Of a stretch of DNA of 31,668 nt, positions 22,480 to 29,347 are shown one piece after another (position 1 is the first letter of the stretch; each line of letters opens with the position of its first letter). The position numbers were made by a program, and so were the translations under genes. Source of the stretch: PALSA-555 sp036521915 (GTDB lineage Bacteria > Actinomycetota > Acidimicrobiia > IMCC26256 > PALSA-555); NCBI GenBank assembly GCA_036521915.1, contig DATDGU010000364.1:1-31668 (forward strand), written 5' to 3'. Under the pieces are notes generated by a model. The model worked only from the letters and a program-made list of their open reading frames with translations, made no database searches and had not been told where the DNA came from.

Positions 22480-22838
22480 GCGCGTTCTCGGCCGCCGAGC
22501 TGACCTATCTCGAGGAGGGCAAGCTCGGCCGGCTCGCCACGATCGACGCCCAGGGGCGGCCCCACGTCGTGCCGCTCGGGTGGAGCTACAACGCCGAGCG
22601 GGACACGATCGACATCGGCGGGCGCAACAACGAGGCGAGCCGCAAGTACCACCACGTGCAGGCCAACCCGAACGTGGGCTTCGTCGTGGACGACGTGCTG
22701 CCACCGTGGCGGCCGCGCTGCGTCACGATCCGCGGCACGGCCGAGGTCGTGCCGGCGGGCACGGAGGCGCCGGACCAGGGCGCGCTCATCCGCGTCACCC
22801 CGACGCAGGTCACCAGCTGGGGCCTCGAGGAGAGCTGA
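22476..22838 (+). CDS. PPOX-class F420-dependent enzyme/pyridoxamine 5'-phosphate oxidase fold protein
   Basis: A 120-residue split-barrel protein. YLEEGKLGRLATIDAQGRPHVVPLGW (about 9-34) is the signature of the FDOR-B/PPOX family, followed by TIDIGGRNNEASRKYHHVQANPNVGFVVDD (about 43-72) and CVTIRGTAEVV. Actinobacterial members bind F420, FMN or haem. The lysine-rich KYHHV region and the lack of the PNPOx signature favour F420, though this is inference. GTG 22476 overlaps the SDR stop by GTGA and is the last gene of the LLM operon. It converges with the Nudix gene, leaving 15 bases between the stops. Its likely role is to reduce a conjugated intermediate made by the LLM/SDR pair. Confidence 0.9.
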   Translation: MSAFSAAELTYLEEGKLGRLATIDAQGRPHVVPLGWSYNAERDTIDIGGRNNEASRKYHHVQANPNVGFVVDDVLPPWRPRCVTIRGTAEVVPAGTEAPDQGALIRVTPTQVTSWGLEES

Positions 22839-22853
22839 CCGCCCCACGGTCGC

Positions 22854-23546
22854 CTACGCGTCGTCGAGCGTGCGCTCGAGCTCCCAGGCTCCCGCGCTGA
22901 TGTGGAGACGGTGCCGCGGCCCCGGCGCGTCCGCGTCGCCCGAGTCGTAGCCGGCGTCCCCCGCCCACATCGCCACCATCCCGCTCGCGGAGCGGCCCAT
23001 ATGGGTGACGTAGAACGTCGGCTCCCGCTGGCGCGCCTCGGCGACGGCTGCGGCGGTGTCCGGGAAGGCGCTGAGGTGGCGCAGCGTCATCCACGTGGGC
23101 GGGGCGAGCTCGATCTCCCCGGCGTCGCGGCGCGCCAACGCATCCGACGGGCGCATCCACGCCGAGTCGTGGATCTCGCCGCCGTCGATGGTCACGGCAC
23201 CGGTCGGCGCGGGCGCGATGAAGAACCAGGTCGCGTACCGCTTCGGCGCGATGGGGGGCGGGACCCAGTGTGAGAACGCGACGAGCAACGACGCGTCGCA
23301 GCGCAGCCCGGCCTCCTCGAAGGCCTCGCGGACGGCGGCATGACGCGCCGCCTCCTGCTCGTCGTGGGCACCCGCGCCGTCCTCCGGGTCGACGCGACCG
23401 CCGGGAAAGACCCACATCCCGCCGAACGCCAGCTTCGAGTTGCGGTGCAGCATCAGGGTCTCGAGCCCGGCGTCGGTGTCGCGCACGAGAACGACGGTCG
23501 CCGCCGGGATCGGCGGGACAGCGGCGGCGTCCTCCGGCGCGCTCAC
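22854..23546 (-). CDS. Nudix hydrolase
   Basis: A 230-residue Nudix-domain protein. The Nudix box has GGRVDPEDG, an insertion, and AVREAFEEAGL (about 72-82), which fits REUXEEXGU; the insertion between the first glycine and RE is larger than usual. ATVVLVRD at the N-terminus begins the fold, and FPGGR precedes the box. The C-terminal half is longer than in most Nudix proteins, with a Trp- and Pro-rich part (FSHWVPPPIAPKRYATWFFIAP). This resembles actinobacterial Nudix proteins that may cleave CoA, NADH or acyl-CoA pyrophosphate bonds; CoA-pyrophosphatase activity would suit the region but cannot be seen. GTG 23546 overlaps the Gfo/Idh stop by GTGA, so the two are coupled. Confidence 0.9.
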   Translation of the reverse strand: MSAPEDAAAVPPIPAATVVLVRDTDAGLETLMLHRNSKLAFGGMWVFPGGRVDPEDGAGAHDEQEAARHAAVREAFEEAGLRCDASLLVAFSHWVPPPIAPKRYATWFFIAPAPTGAVTIDGGEIHDSAWMRPSDALARRDAGEIELAPPTWMTLRHLSAFPDTAAAVAEARQREPTFYVTHMGRSASGMVAMWAGDAGYDSGDADAPGPRHRLHISAGAWELERTLDDA

Positions 23547-24550
23547 GCCGTCGGCTGACGGGGCTCGAGGCCGGCCGCGCGGTACGCGGCGTCGATGACC
23601 TTCATGTTCGCGACCGCGTCGGCCGGCGTCGTGGGGAACGGCGTGCCGTCGCGGACCGCGGCGGCGAAGGCGCGCAGCTGGTACACGTACGTCGGGCCGC
23701 CCCGCACGCGCTCCTTGCGGCGGCGCTCGGCGCCCGTGGCGGGGTCGCGGTCGCGTACCACCAGACGATGGAAGTACTGCGGCGAGGTCAGGTTCGTCAC
23801 CGCCAGGGTGCCCCGCTCCCCCTCGACGCGGGCCGACAGGCTGATCAGCCGGGAAGACATCAGCGCGCTCTCCACGGAGCCCGCGAGCTCGTCGGAGAAG
23901 CGCAGCTCCGCCCGCAACCAGCGGTCGACGCCGGGCGAGCTGCATTTGGCCTGCGCGTCCGTCACGGTCGGCTCGACGCCGGCCAGCGTCCGGGCTTGGT
24001 GGATCGCGTAGCAGCCGGCGTCCATCGTCGCACCGCCAGCAAGATCGAGCTGGTACCGGATGTCGTGTGGGAACGGCAGCGGGAAGCACATGCGGGTGTC
24101 GATGCGCCGCAGCGACCCGAGCTCACCGCCGCGCAGGATCTCGAGCACCCGCGCAATCAGCGGGTGGTAGCGGTAATGGAAGGCCTCCATCACCACGAGC
24201 CCGGACGACGACGCCGCCGCCGCGACCTTCTCCGCCTCGTCGGCGTTCGCGGTGAACGGCTTCTCGCACAGGACGTGCTTGCCCGCATCGAGCGCGGCGA
24301 GCGTCCAGCGACCGTGCAGCCCGTTGGGCAGCGGGTTGTACACGGCGTCGACCCCAGGGTCGGCGAGGAGTGCCTCGTAGCTGCCGTGGACCGTCGGGAT
24401 CCCGCGCTTCCGCGCGAAGCGTTCGGCGCGCGCCCGATCACGAGCAGCGACCGCGACGACCTCGACCTCGGGCACCTCCCGCGCGGGCTTCGTCAGCGCA
24501 CCCGGTGTGATCTTGGCCGCACCGAGCGTCCCGATTCGCAATGGCTCCAT
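23543..24550 (-). CDS. Gfo/Idh/MocA family oxidoreductase
   Basis: A 335-residue NAD(P)-dependent dehydrogenase. The N-terminal Rossmann domain begins RIGTLGAAKITP (5-16) and carries the family mark CEKPFTANADEA (about 94-105), with the lysine that aids hydride transfer. The C-terminal domain has MEAFHYRYHP (about 120-129) and DAGCYAIHQARTL (about 176-188), equivalent to the DxGxHxxD region. Most relatives act on sugars, inositols or trans-dihydrodiols; dihydrodiol dehydrogenase-type activity would fit an aromatic or terpenoid pathway but is not proved. ATG 24550 has TAGAGT eight bases upstream and no ribosome site. It diverges from the CoA-transferase operon and is coupled to the Nudix gene. 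Confidence 0.92.
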   Translation of the reverse strand: MEPLRIGTLGAAKITPGALTKPAREVPEVEVVAVAARDRARAERFARKRGIPTVHGSYEALLADPGVDAVYNPLPNGLHGRWTLAALDAGKHVLCEKPFTANADEAEKVAAAASSSGLVVMEAFHYRYHPLIARVLEILRGGELGSLRRIDTRMCFPLPFPHDIRYQLDLAGGATMDAGCYAIHQARTLAGVEPTVTDAQAKCSSPGVDRWLRAELRFSDELAGSVESALMSSRLISLSARVEGERGTLAVTNLTSPQYFHRLVVRDRDPATGAERRRKERVRGGPTYVYQLRAFAAAVRDGTPFPTTPADAVANMKVIDAAYRAAGLEPRQPTA

Positions 24551-24558
24551 CGACGGGC

Positions 24559-24564
24559 ACTCTA
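24559..24564 (-). promoter_or_regulatory. Candidate -10 box (TAGAGT) of the Gfo/Idh-Nudix operon
   Basis: TAGAGT on the minus strand lies eight bases before the ATG at 24550 with no Shine-Dalgarno sequence. The geometry is that of a leaderless transcript, as at five other genes in the window. Confidence 0.4.
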
Positions 24565-24629
24565 TGGCGAGGTGAGCGAGGCGTGCGCGAGCATGCAGCA
24601 GCGGCCATTCGTTGGAGGAGCCCGCGCGC

Positions 24630-26945
24630 GTGCTGGAGGAGATTCGCGTTGTCGACTGCTCGGCCGAGATCGCTGGGCCGTACTGCACCAAGCTGCTCGC
24701 CGACGCAGGCGCGGACGTCGTCAAGGTCGAGGCCGCGGCAGGCGACCCGATGCGGTCTTGGGGCTCGGGTGCCCTCTTCGAGTTCCTGAACACGTCGAAG
24801 CGCTCCGTCGTCCGACCAGAGCGCGACCCGCTCGACGACCTGCTGGCGGGCGCGGACGTGGTCGTGTGCGATCGGTCCCGGCCGCTCGACGTGGCCGCGC
24901 TCCGGTACGGCCGCCCGGACCTCGTCGTCGCGTCGATCACCCCGTTCGGGCTCGACGGGCCGTGGCGCGATTGGGCCGCCACCGAGTTCACGCTGCAGGC
25001 GTGGTGCGGCTCGACCGGCTCGCGCGGCGTGCCTGAGGGGTCGCCGCTGGCTGCCGGCGGTCGGATCGGCGAGTGGATCGGTGGCACGTACGCCGCCGTG
25101 GCCGTCGCCGCCGCGCTGCGCGCCGCGCGGGCCAGCGGACGGGGCGAGCTCATCGACCTCGCGCTCCTCGACGCGATGGCCGTCACGATGAACACGTTCA
25201 CCTCGGTGTTCGCGGAGTTCCTCGACTGGCCGCCGCTGCGCCGCCCGACCCGGACGATCGAGATCCCGTCGCTCGAGCCGGCGTCCGACGGGTACGTGGC
25301 GTTCACGACGAACAGCGCCCAGCAGTTCGCCGACTTCCTCGTCCTGATCGAGCGACCCGACCTCCGCGAGGACAAGGAGCTCGCACTGCATCTCGGACGG
25401 TTCAAGCGCCGCCACGACTTCTTCGAGACGATCCACGAGTACACGACGCAGCACACGACCGCGGAGCTGCTCGAGCGTGCCGCGCTCCTCCGGGTACCGA
25501 GCGGGCCCGTCGGCAACGGCGAGACCGTGACCGGCTTCGACCACTTCCAGGAACGGAAGGTGTTCGTCGAGAACCCGAGCGGTCGGTTCGTGCAGCCGCG
25601 TATCCCGTACCGGATCTCCGGCGTCGATCCCCGCCCGTTCGCGCCGGCCCCCGGGCTCGGCGCCCACGACGGGTCGGTCGACTGGCCCGCGCGGCAGCCC
25701 GCGCCCGCCGACGGCGCCGCGCAGCCGCTCGCCGGGGTGCGCGTCATCGACTGCACCGCGTGGTGGGCGGGGCCCGCCGCGACGCACGGGCTCGCGTGTC
25801 TCGGCGCCGACGTCATCAAGGTCGAGTCGGTGTCCCGACCCGACCTCATGCGCTACACGAGCACCCGACGGCCGGGCGTCGACCGGTGGTGGGAGTGGGG
25901 CCCGCTCTTCCACGGGGCGAACAACTCGAAGCGGGGCATCACACTCGACTTCACGCGACCCGAGGGGCTCGAGCTGTTCCGACGGCTGGTCCCGACGGCC
26001 GACGTGCTGCTCGAGAACTTCACACCACGCGTCATGGAGCAGTTCGATCTCGACTGGCCGGCGATCCACGACCTCAACCCGTCCCTCACCATGGTGCGGC
26101 TTCCGGCGTACGGGCTCGACGGGCCGTGGCGGAACCGCACCGGGTTCGCCCAGACGATGGAGGGGATCACCGGGCTCGCCTGGGTCACCGGCCAGCCCGA
26201 CGGTCCGCCCCTGCTCCCCCGCGGCGCGTGCGACCCGCTCGCCGCGATGCACGCCGTATTCGCGACGCTGCTCGCGCTCGACGAACGGGCGCAACGGGGC
26301 GAGGGCTGCCTCGTCGAGGCCGCGATGATCGAGGCGGCGTTGAACATGGCGGCCGAGCAGGTCGTGGAGTTCAGCGCGAGCGGCCAGCTGCTCGAGCGGG
26401 ACGGCAACCGCGGGCCCGTCGCGGCACCCCAAGGTGTCTACGCGGGCGCTGGTGAGGAGGAGTGGCTGGCCGTCGCCGTCGCGACGGACGACCAGTGGAC
26501 GCGGCTCCGCGCGGCGCTCGGCGACCCGGCATGGGCGCGAGACCCGACGTACGACACGGCGGCCGGTCGGCGCGCCGGCCACGACGAGCTCGACGCACGG
26601 CTGGCCACCTGGTGCGCGACGCAGGACGTGCGGGCGACCGCCGAGCGACTCGCGGCGGCCGGCGTCCCGGCGGGGTACGTGGTCGACGCGCGCGACATCG
26701 CGCACAACCCCCAGCTGCTCCACCGCGGACTCTTCGAGGAGGAGGACCACCCCGTGACCGGCCGGCACCCGATCCCCACCCTGCCGTTCCGGTTCCGGGA
26801 CCGACACGAGGGATGGCTGCGCTCGCCCGCGCCGACGCTCGGCCAGCACAACGACGAAGTGCTCGCCGAGGTCGGCGTCGACGCGGCGGCGCGCGACGCG
26901 CTGCGGGCGGCCGGCGTGATCGGCGAGCGACCGAGCGGCCTCTGA
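24630..26945 (+). CDS. Fused double-domain family III (CaiB/BaiF-type) acyl-CoA transferase
   Basis: A 771-residue protein with two full CaiB-type domains (about 1-345 and 367-760) joined by an Ala/Pro-rich linker (PARQPAPADGAAQ). Both begin with the family's VxxxDxxxxxAGP...LADAGADV-KVE pattern (EIRVVDCSAEIAGP at 4-17; GVRVIDCTAWWAGP at 369-382). The first has Asp176 in GELIDLALLDAM, the residue that carries the acyl chain as an anhydride; the second has Glu563 in the aligned GCLVEAAMIEAA. Family III enzymes move CoA between two acids or racemise 2-methylacyl-CoAs. Normal enzymes are interlocked dimers, so the fusion may act as a built-in pair with one active half. GTG 24630 has GGAGGAG nine bases upstream. 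Its stop overlaps the thiolase start by one base. Confidence 0.93.
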   Translation: MLEEIRVVDCSAEIAGPYCTKLLADAGADVVKVEAAAGDPMRSWGSGALFEFLNTSKRSVVRPERDPLDDLLAGADVVVCDRSRPLDVAALRYGRPDLVVASITPFGLDGPWRDWAATEFTLQAWCGSTGSRGVPEGSPLAAGGRIGEWIGGTYAAVAVAAALRAARASGRGELIDLALLDAMAVTMNTFTSVFAEFLDWPPLRRPTRTIEIPSLEPASDGYVAFTTNSAQQFADFLVLIERPDLREDKELALHLGRFKRRHDFFETIHEYTTQHTTAELLERAALLRVPSGPVGNGETVTGFDHFQERKVFVENPSGRFVQPRIPYRISGVDPRPFAPAPGLGAHDGSVDWPARQPAPADGAAQPLAGVRVIDCTAWWAGPAATHGLACLGADVIKVESVSRPDLMRYTSTRRPGVDRWWEWGPLFHGANNSKRGITLDFTRPEGLELFRRLVPTADVLLENFTPRVMEQFDLDWPAIHDLNPSLTMVRLPAYGLDGPWRNRTGFAQTMEGITGLAWVTGQPDGPPLLPRGACDPLAAMHAVFATLLALDERAQRGEGCLVEAAMIEAALNMAAEQVVEFSASGQLLERDGNRGPVAAPQGVYAGAGEEEWLAVAVATDDQWTRLRAALGDPAWARDPTYDTAAGRRAGHDELDARLATWCATQDVRATAERLAAAGVPAGYVVDARDIAHNPQLLHRGLFEEEDHPVTGRHPIPTLPFRFRDRHEGWLRSPAPTLGQHNDEVLAEVGVDAAARDALRAAGVIGERPSGL

Positions 26946-28147
26946 TGGCGACACCGGACCGAGACTGGGGCTGGGCCACCGAGTACGAGGACGTGCGCGG
27001 CGCCGTCGCGGTCTGCGGCGTCGGCGAGTCGGACCACACGAAGGCCTCCGGCCGGACCGCGACCGAGATCGTGATCCAGGCTGCGGAGCGCGCCATCGCC
27101 GACGCGGGGCTCACCCCGGCCGACATCGACGGGCTCATGTACAGCCAGTTCGGCGGGCGCCTCGACGGACAGGACTTCCACGCGCACTTCGGCACGAGCC
27201 ACGACCTGTGGGAATCACACGCCGGCGGCGGGACGCGCCAGGCCGCGACCGCGCCGTACGAGGCGGCGGCCGCGCTGCGCTCCGGGCAGGCCCGCTACAT
27301 CCTGAACACGTTCGGCGTCGCCTGGGCGACGCAGCGCTCCCAGATGGTGGGGGGACCCGGCGAGTCGCACGCCCAGGAGAAGTTCAAGCAGAACCTCGAG
27401 GTGCCGTTCGGCTGGTTCCCCCAGCCCGTGTACTTCGCGACGGTGGCGCGCCGCCACATGCACGAGTTCGGGACGACCCAGGAGCAGCTCGGGGCGGTCG
27501 CCGTCGCGTGCCGACGCAACGCCAACCACACCCCGGGCGCGGTCATGCACGACCGGCCCCTGTCGATGGAGCAGTACCTGGCGGCGCCGACCATCGTGGC
27601 GCCGTTCCGCAAGGAGGACTGCTGCCTGATCTCCGACGGCGGCGGCGCGTACATCATGACGACACCCGAGCGGGCCCGGGACCTGCGTCCCCCGCTCGTC
27701 GAGGTCGCCGGCGTCGGCCTCGGCAACTCGGTGACGGGGGTGCATTGGGCCGAGCAGCCGGCGTTCACGTCGACGCCGCAGGTCTTCGCCGCACCGGTGG
27801 CGTTCCGGATGGCGGGCCTCGCACCGGCGGACGTCGACGTCTACACGTGCTACGACCCGTTCACGATCCACACGATCATGCAGATCGAGGACAGCGGTTT
27901 CTGCGAGAAGGGCGACGGTGGTCCTTTCGTCGCCGACGGCGCGCTGAACTTCGACTCCGGGCGCTTTCCGACGAACACCCACGGCGGGCTGCTCTCGCAC
28001 GCCTACGTGCTCGGCATCGCCCACGTCGTGGAGGTCGTCCGCCAGCTCCGCGGCGAGGCGGGCGCGCAGGTGCCCGGCGCGACGGTCGGCGTGTACGGCG
28101 GCTACACCGGGCCGCAGGCCGCGACGCTCATCCTGCGGAGGGTCTGA
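26945..28147 (+). CDS. Lipid-transfer protein/thiolase-fold enzyme (Ltp type), module 2
   Basis: A 400-residue thiolase-superfamily protein of the lipid-transfer branch, longer at the N-terminus than the module 1 protein (MATPDRDWGWATEYEDVRG leads into AVAVCGVGESDHTK). It keeps TCYDPFTI and NTHGGLLSHAYVLGIAHVVE, the counterparts of YDCFT and NTHGG in module 1, but the usual active-site Cys is replaced in ESHAGGGTRQAAT (about 90-102). It cannot be a classical thiolase and is a candidate retro-aldolase or CoA-intermediate-binding enzyme. It starts at ATG 26945 (TGATG overlap with the CoA-transferase) and is followed three bases later by its DUF35 partner. The two modules are clearly paralogous but divergent, so they probably act on different substrates. 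Confidence 0.9.
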   Translation: MATPDRDWGWATEYEDVRGAVAVCGVGESDHTKASGRTATEIVIQAAERAIADAGLTPADIDGLMYSQFGGRLDGQDFHAHFGTSHDLWESHAGGGTRQAATAPYEAAAALRSGQARYILNTFGVAWATQRSQMVGGPGESHAQEKFKQNLEVPFGWFPQPVYFATVARRHMHEFGTTQEQLGAVAVACRRNANHTPGAVMHDRPLSMEQYLAAPTIVAPFRKEDCCLISDGGGAYIMTTPERARDLRPPLVEVAGVGLGNSVTGVHWAEQPAFTSTPQVFAAPVAFRMAGLAPADVDVYTCYDPFTIHTIMQIEDSGFCEKGDGGPFVADGALNFDSGRFPTNTHGGLLSHAYVLGIAHVVEVVRQLRGEAGAQVPGATVGVYGGYTGPQAATLILRRV

Positions 28148-28150
28148 GCG

Positions 28151-28579
28151 GTGCACGACGCCTTCCCGCTGCCCGACGTCGCCTGGGAGCCGACGGCCGA
28201 GTTCTGGGCCGGCGCGGCGCGCGGCGAGCTGCGGATCCCGCACTGCGAGCGCTGTGGCCGGGCCAGCTGGTACCCGAGGGAGCGGTGCCGCTTCTGCGAG
28301 CACACCGAGTTCACGTGGCGGACGCTGAGCGGCCGCGGCACCCTGTTCTCGTGGGTCGTGGTGACCCACGCGTTCCTGCCGCAGTTCGCCGACCTCGTGC
28401 CGTTCGTCCCGGCGCTCGTCGCGCTCGAGGAGGACCCCGCGGTGCGCCTGGCGACTCGTATCGTGGACACCGACCCGGAGGCGCTGCGATTCGACGTGCC
28501 GGTCGAGGTGACCTTCCGACCCCTGTGGTTCGCCGGCGTCGACGGCCGCGTCCCGGCGCCGCTGTTCACGCCGGCCTGA
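28151..28579 (+). CDS. DUF35 OB-fold/zinc-ribbon protein, partner of module 2 thiolase
   Basis: A 142-residue DUF35 protein. The N-terminal helix region (EPTAEFWAGAARGEL) is followed by a zinc ribbon with Cys32, Cys35, Cys46 and Cys49 (CX2C-X10-CX2C, the same spacing as in module 1) and an OB fold (GRGTLFSWVVVTHAFLPQF, then FVPALVALEEDPAVR). It should form a complex with the thiolase-fold protein and hold the acyl-CoA. The GTG start (28151) is three bases after the thiolase stop, with GGAGGG inside the end of that gene nine bases upstream. The final segment (PLWFAGVDGRVPAPLFTPA) resembles that of acyl-CoA-binding DUF35 proteins. It is followed 20 bases later by the Ddn-like gene. Confidence 0.92.
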   Translation: MHDAFPLPDVAWEPTAEFWAGAARGELRIPHCERCGRASWYPRERCRFCEHTEFTWRTLSGRGTLFSWVVVTHAFLPQFADLVPFVPALVALEEDPAVRLATRIVDTDPEALRFDVPVEVTFRPLWFAGVDGRVPAPLFTPA

Positions 28580-28599
28580 CCGGCACGAGAGGAGACCCG

Positions 28600-29034
28600 A
28601 TGCCCTTCGACGGTGAGTACGAGCCGAGCCCCTGGGACTGGGTGTCGAAGCAGGTCGAGGAGTACGAGCGCACCGGTGGTCGCGAGGGCGGCGTGCTCGA
28701 GGGCAAGCCCGTCGTGATCCTCACCACTCGCGGGCGTAAGTCCGGCAAGCTGCGCAAGACCGCGCTCATGCGCGTCGAGCGCGACGGCCGCTACGCCGTG
28801 GTCGCGTCGATGGGCGGTGCCCCGAAGCATCCCGTGTGGTACCTCAACCTCGTCGCCGAGCCGACCGTCACCCTCCAGGATGGGGACCAGGTGTTCAGGA
28901 TGCGCGCCCGGACCGCGAACCCGGAGGAGCGTCGCGACTGGTGGCCGGCCGCGACCGCGGCGTGGCCGCCCTACGACGAGTACCAGACCAAGACCGACCG
29001 GGAGATCCCCGTCGTGCTCTTCGATCCGGCCTGA
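28600..29034 (+). CDS. Nitroreductase/deazaflavin-dependent oxidoreductase (DUF385, Ddn-like)
   Basis: A 144-residue split-barrel protein of the Ddn/DUF385 family (TIGR00026-like), which uses reduced F420 to reduce activated double bonds or quinones. The core VVILTTRGRKSGKLRKTAL (about 38-56) binds F420 phosphates, followed by ASMGGAPKHPVWYLNL (about 69-84), which contains the conserved GG-x-HP-x-WYxNL motif, and ADPxVxL-like PTVTLQDG. This motif set is complete, so the protein should be active. ATG 28600 has a GGAG about seven bases upstream. It lies 20 bases after DUF35 and four bases before the membrane protein, in the CoA-transferase operon. It could reduce an enoyl-CoA or enone made in the pathway; this is inference. 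Confidence 0.95.
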   Translation: MPFDGEYEPSPWDWVSKQVEEYERTGGREGGVLEGKPVVILTTRGRKSGKLRKTALMRVERDGRYAVVASMGGAPKHPVWYLNLVAEPTVTLQDGDQVFRMRARTANPEERRDWWPAATAAWPPYDEYQTKTDREIPVVLFDPA

Positions 29035-29038
29035 CGCG

Positions 29039-29347
29039 ATGGCGGTCGAGCTCGACGCCACCGACGTCCGCGCCGACACGTTCGTCGCCGTGGCCCCCCG
29101 CTGGTGGGTGACAAACGCCGGCGGGATCGCGCTCACCGGCGTGCTCGCGGCGCGCACCGGGCGACGCCGGCTGCGCTGGCTTTTCTGGGGAGCGGTCGCG
29201 ATCCACGTCGTCGAGGCGCTCTACACCTACCGGTCGGCCCAGCGCGCCGGCTTCACCGGGACGGCGCGGCGCTGGGCGCTCCAGACGCTCGGTGTCGGGT
29301 TCCCGTCGCTGCAGGTGCTCGCGGCCGCCAGGCGCGACGCTCAGTAG
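29039..29347 (+). CDS. Small membrane protein, DUF4499/TMEM254-like
   Basis: A 102-residue protein with about two hydrophobic helices (about 26-38 and 47-60; LRWLFWGAVAIHVVEALYTY is the clear one) and a C-terminal WALQTLGVGFPSL that matches the W-x-LQTxxxGxxS pattern of DUF4499/TMEM254-type proteins. The family has no known reaction. ATG 29039 is four bases after the Ddn-like stop, so it belongs to the CoA-transferase operon as its last gene. The stop overlaps the end of the convergent 2-hydroxyacid dehydrogenase gene by seven bases. A membrane anchor or transporter-like helper for the pathway is possible. The assignment to the family is tentative. Confidence 0.65.
   Translation: MAVELDATDVRADTFVAVAPRWWVTNAGGIALTGVLAARTGRRRLRWLFWGAVAIHVVEALYTYRSAQRAGFTGTARRWALQTLGVGFPSLQVLAAARRDAQ

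Noticed and set aside
25191..25198. AACACGTT in the CoA-transferase gene as an operator
   Set aside because: It is the in-frame codon run Asn-Thr-Phe inside the gene, without the flanking bases. The same codon run recurs at 27305-27312 in the thiolase.
24438..26954. Very long open frame on the strand opposite the CoA-transferase
   Set aside because: Its translation is Arg/Gly/Val-rich, without any domain, and mirrors the codon pattern of the real gene. Long antisense frames are expected at this GC content.
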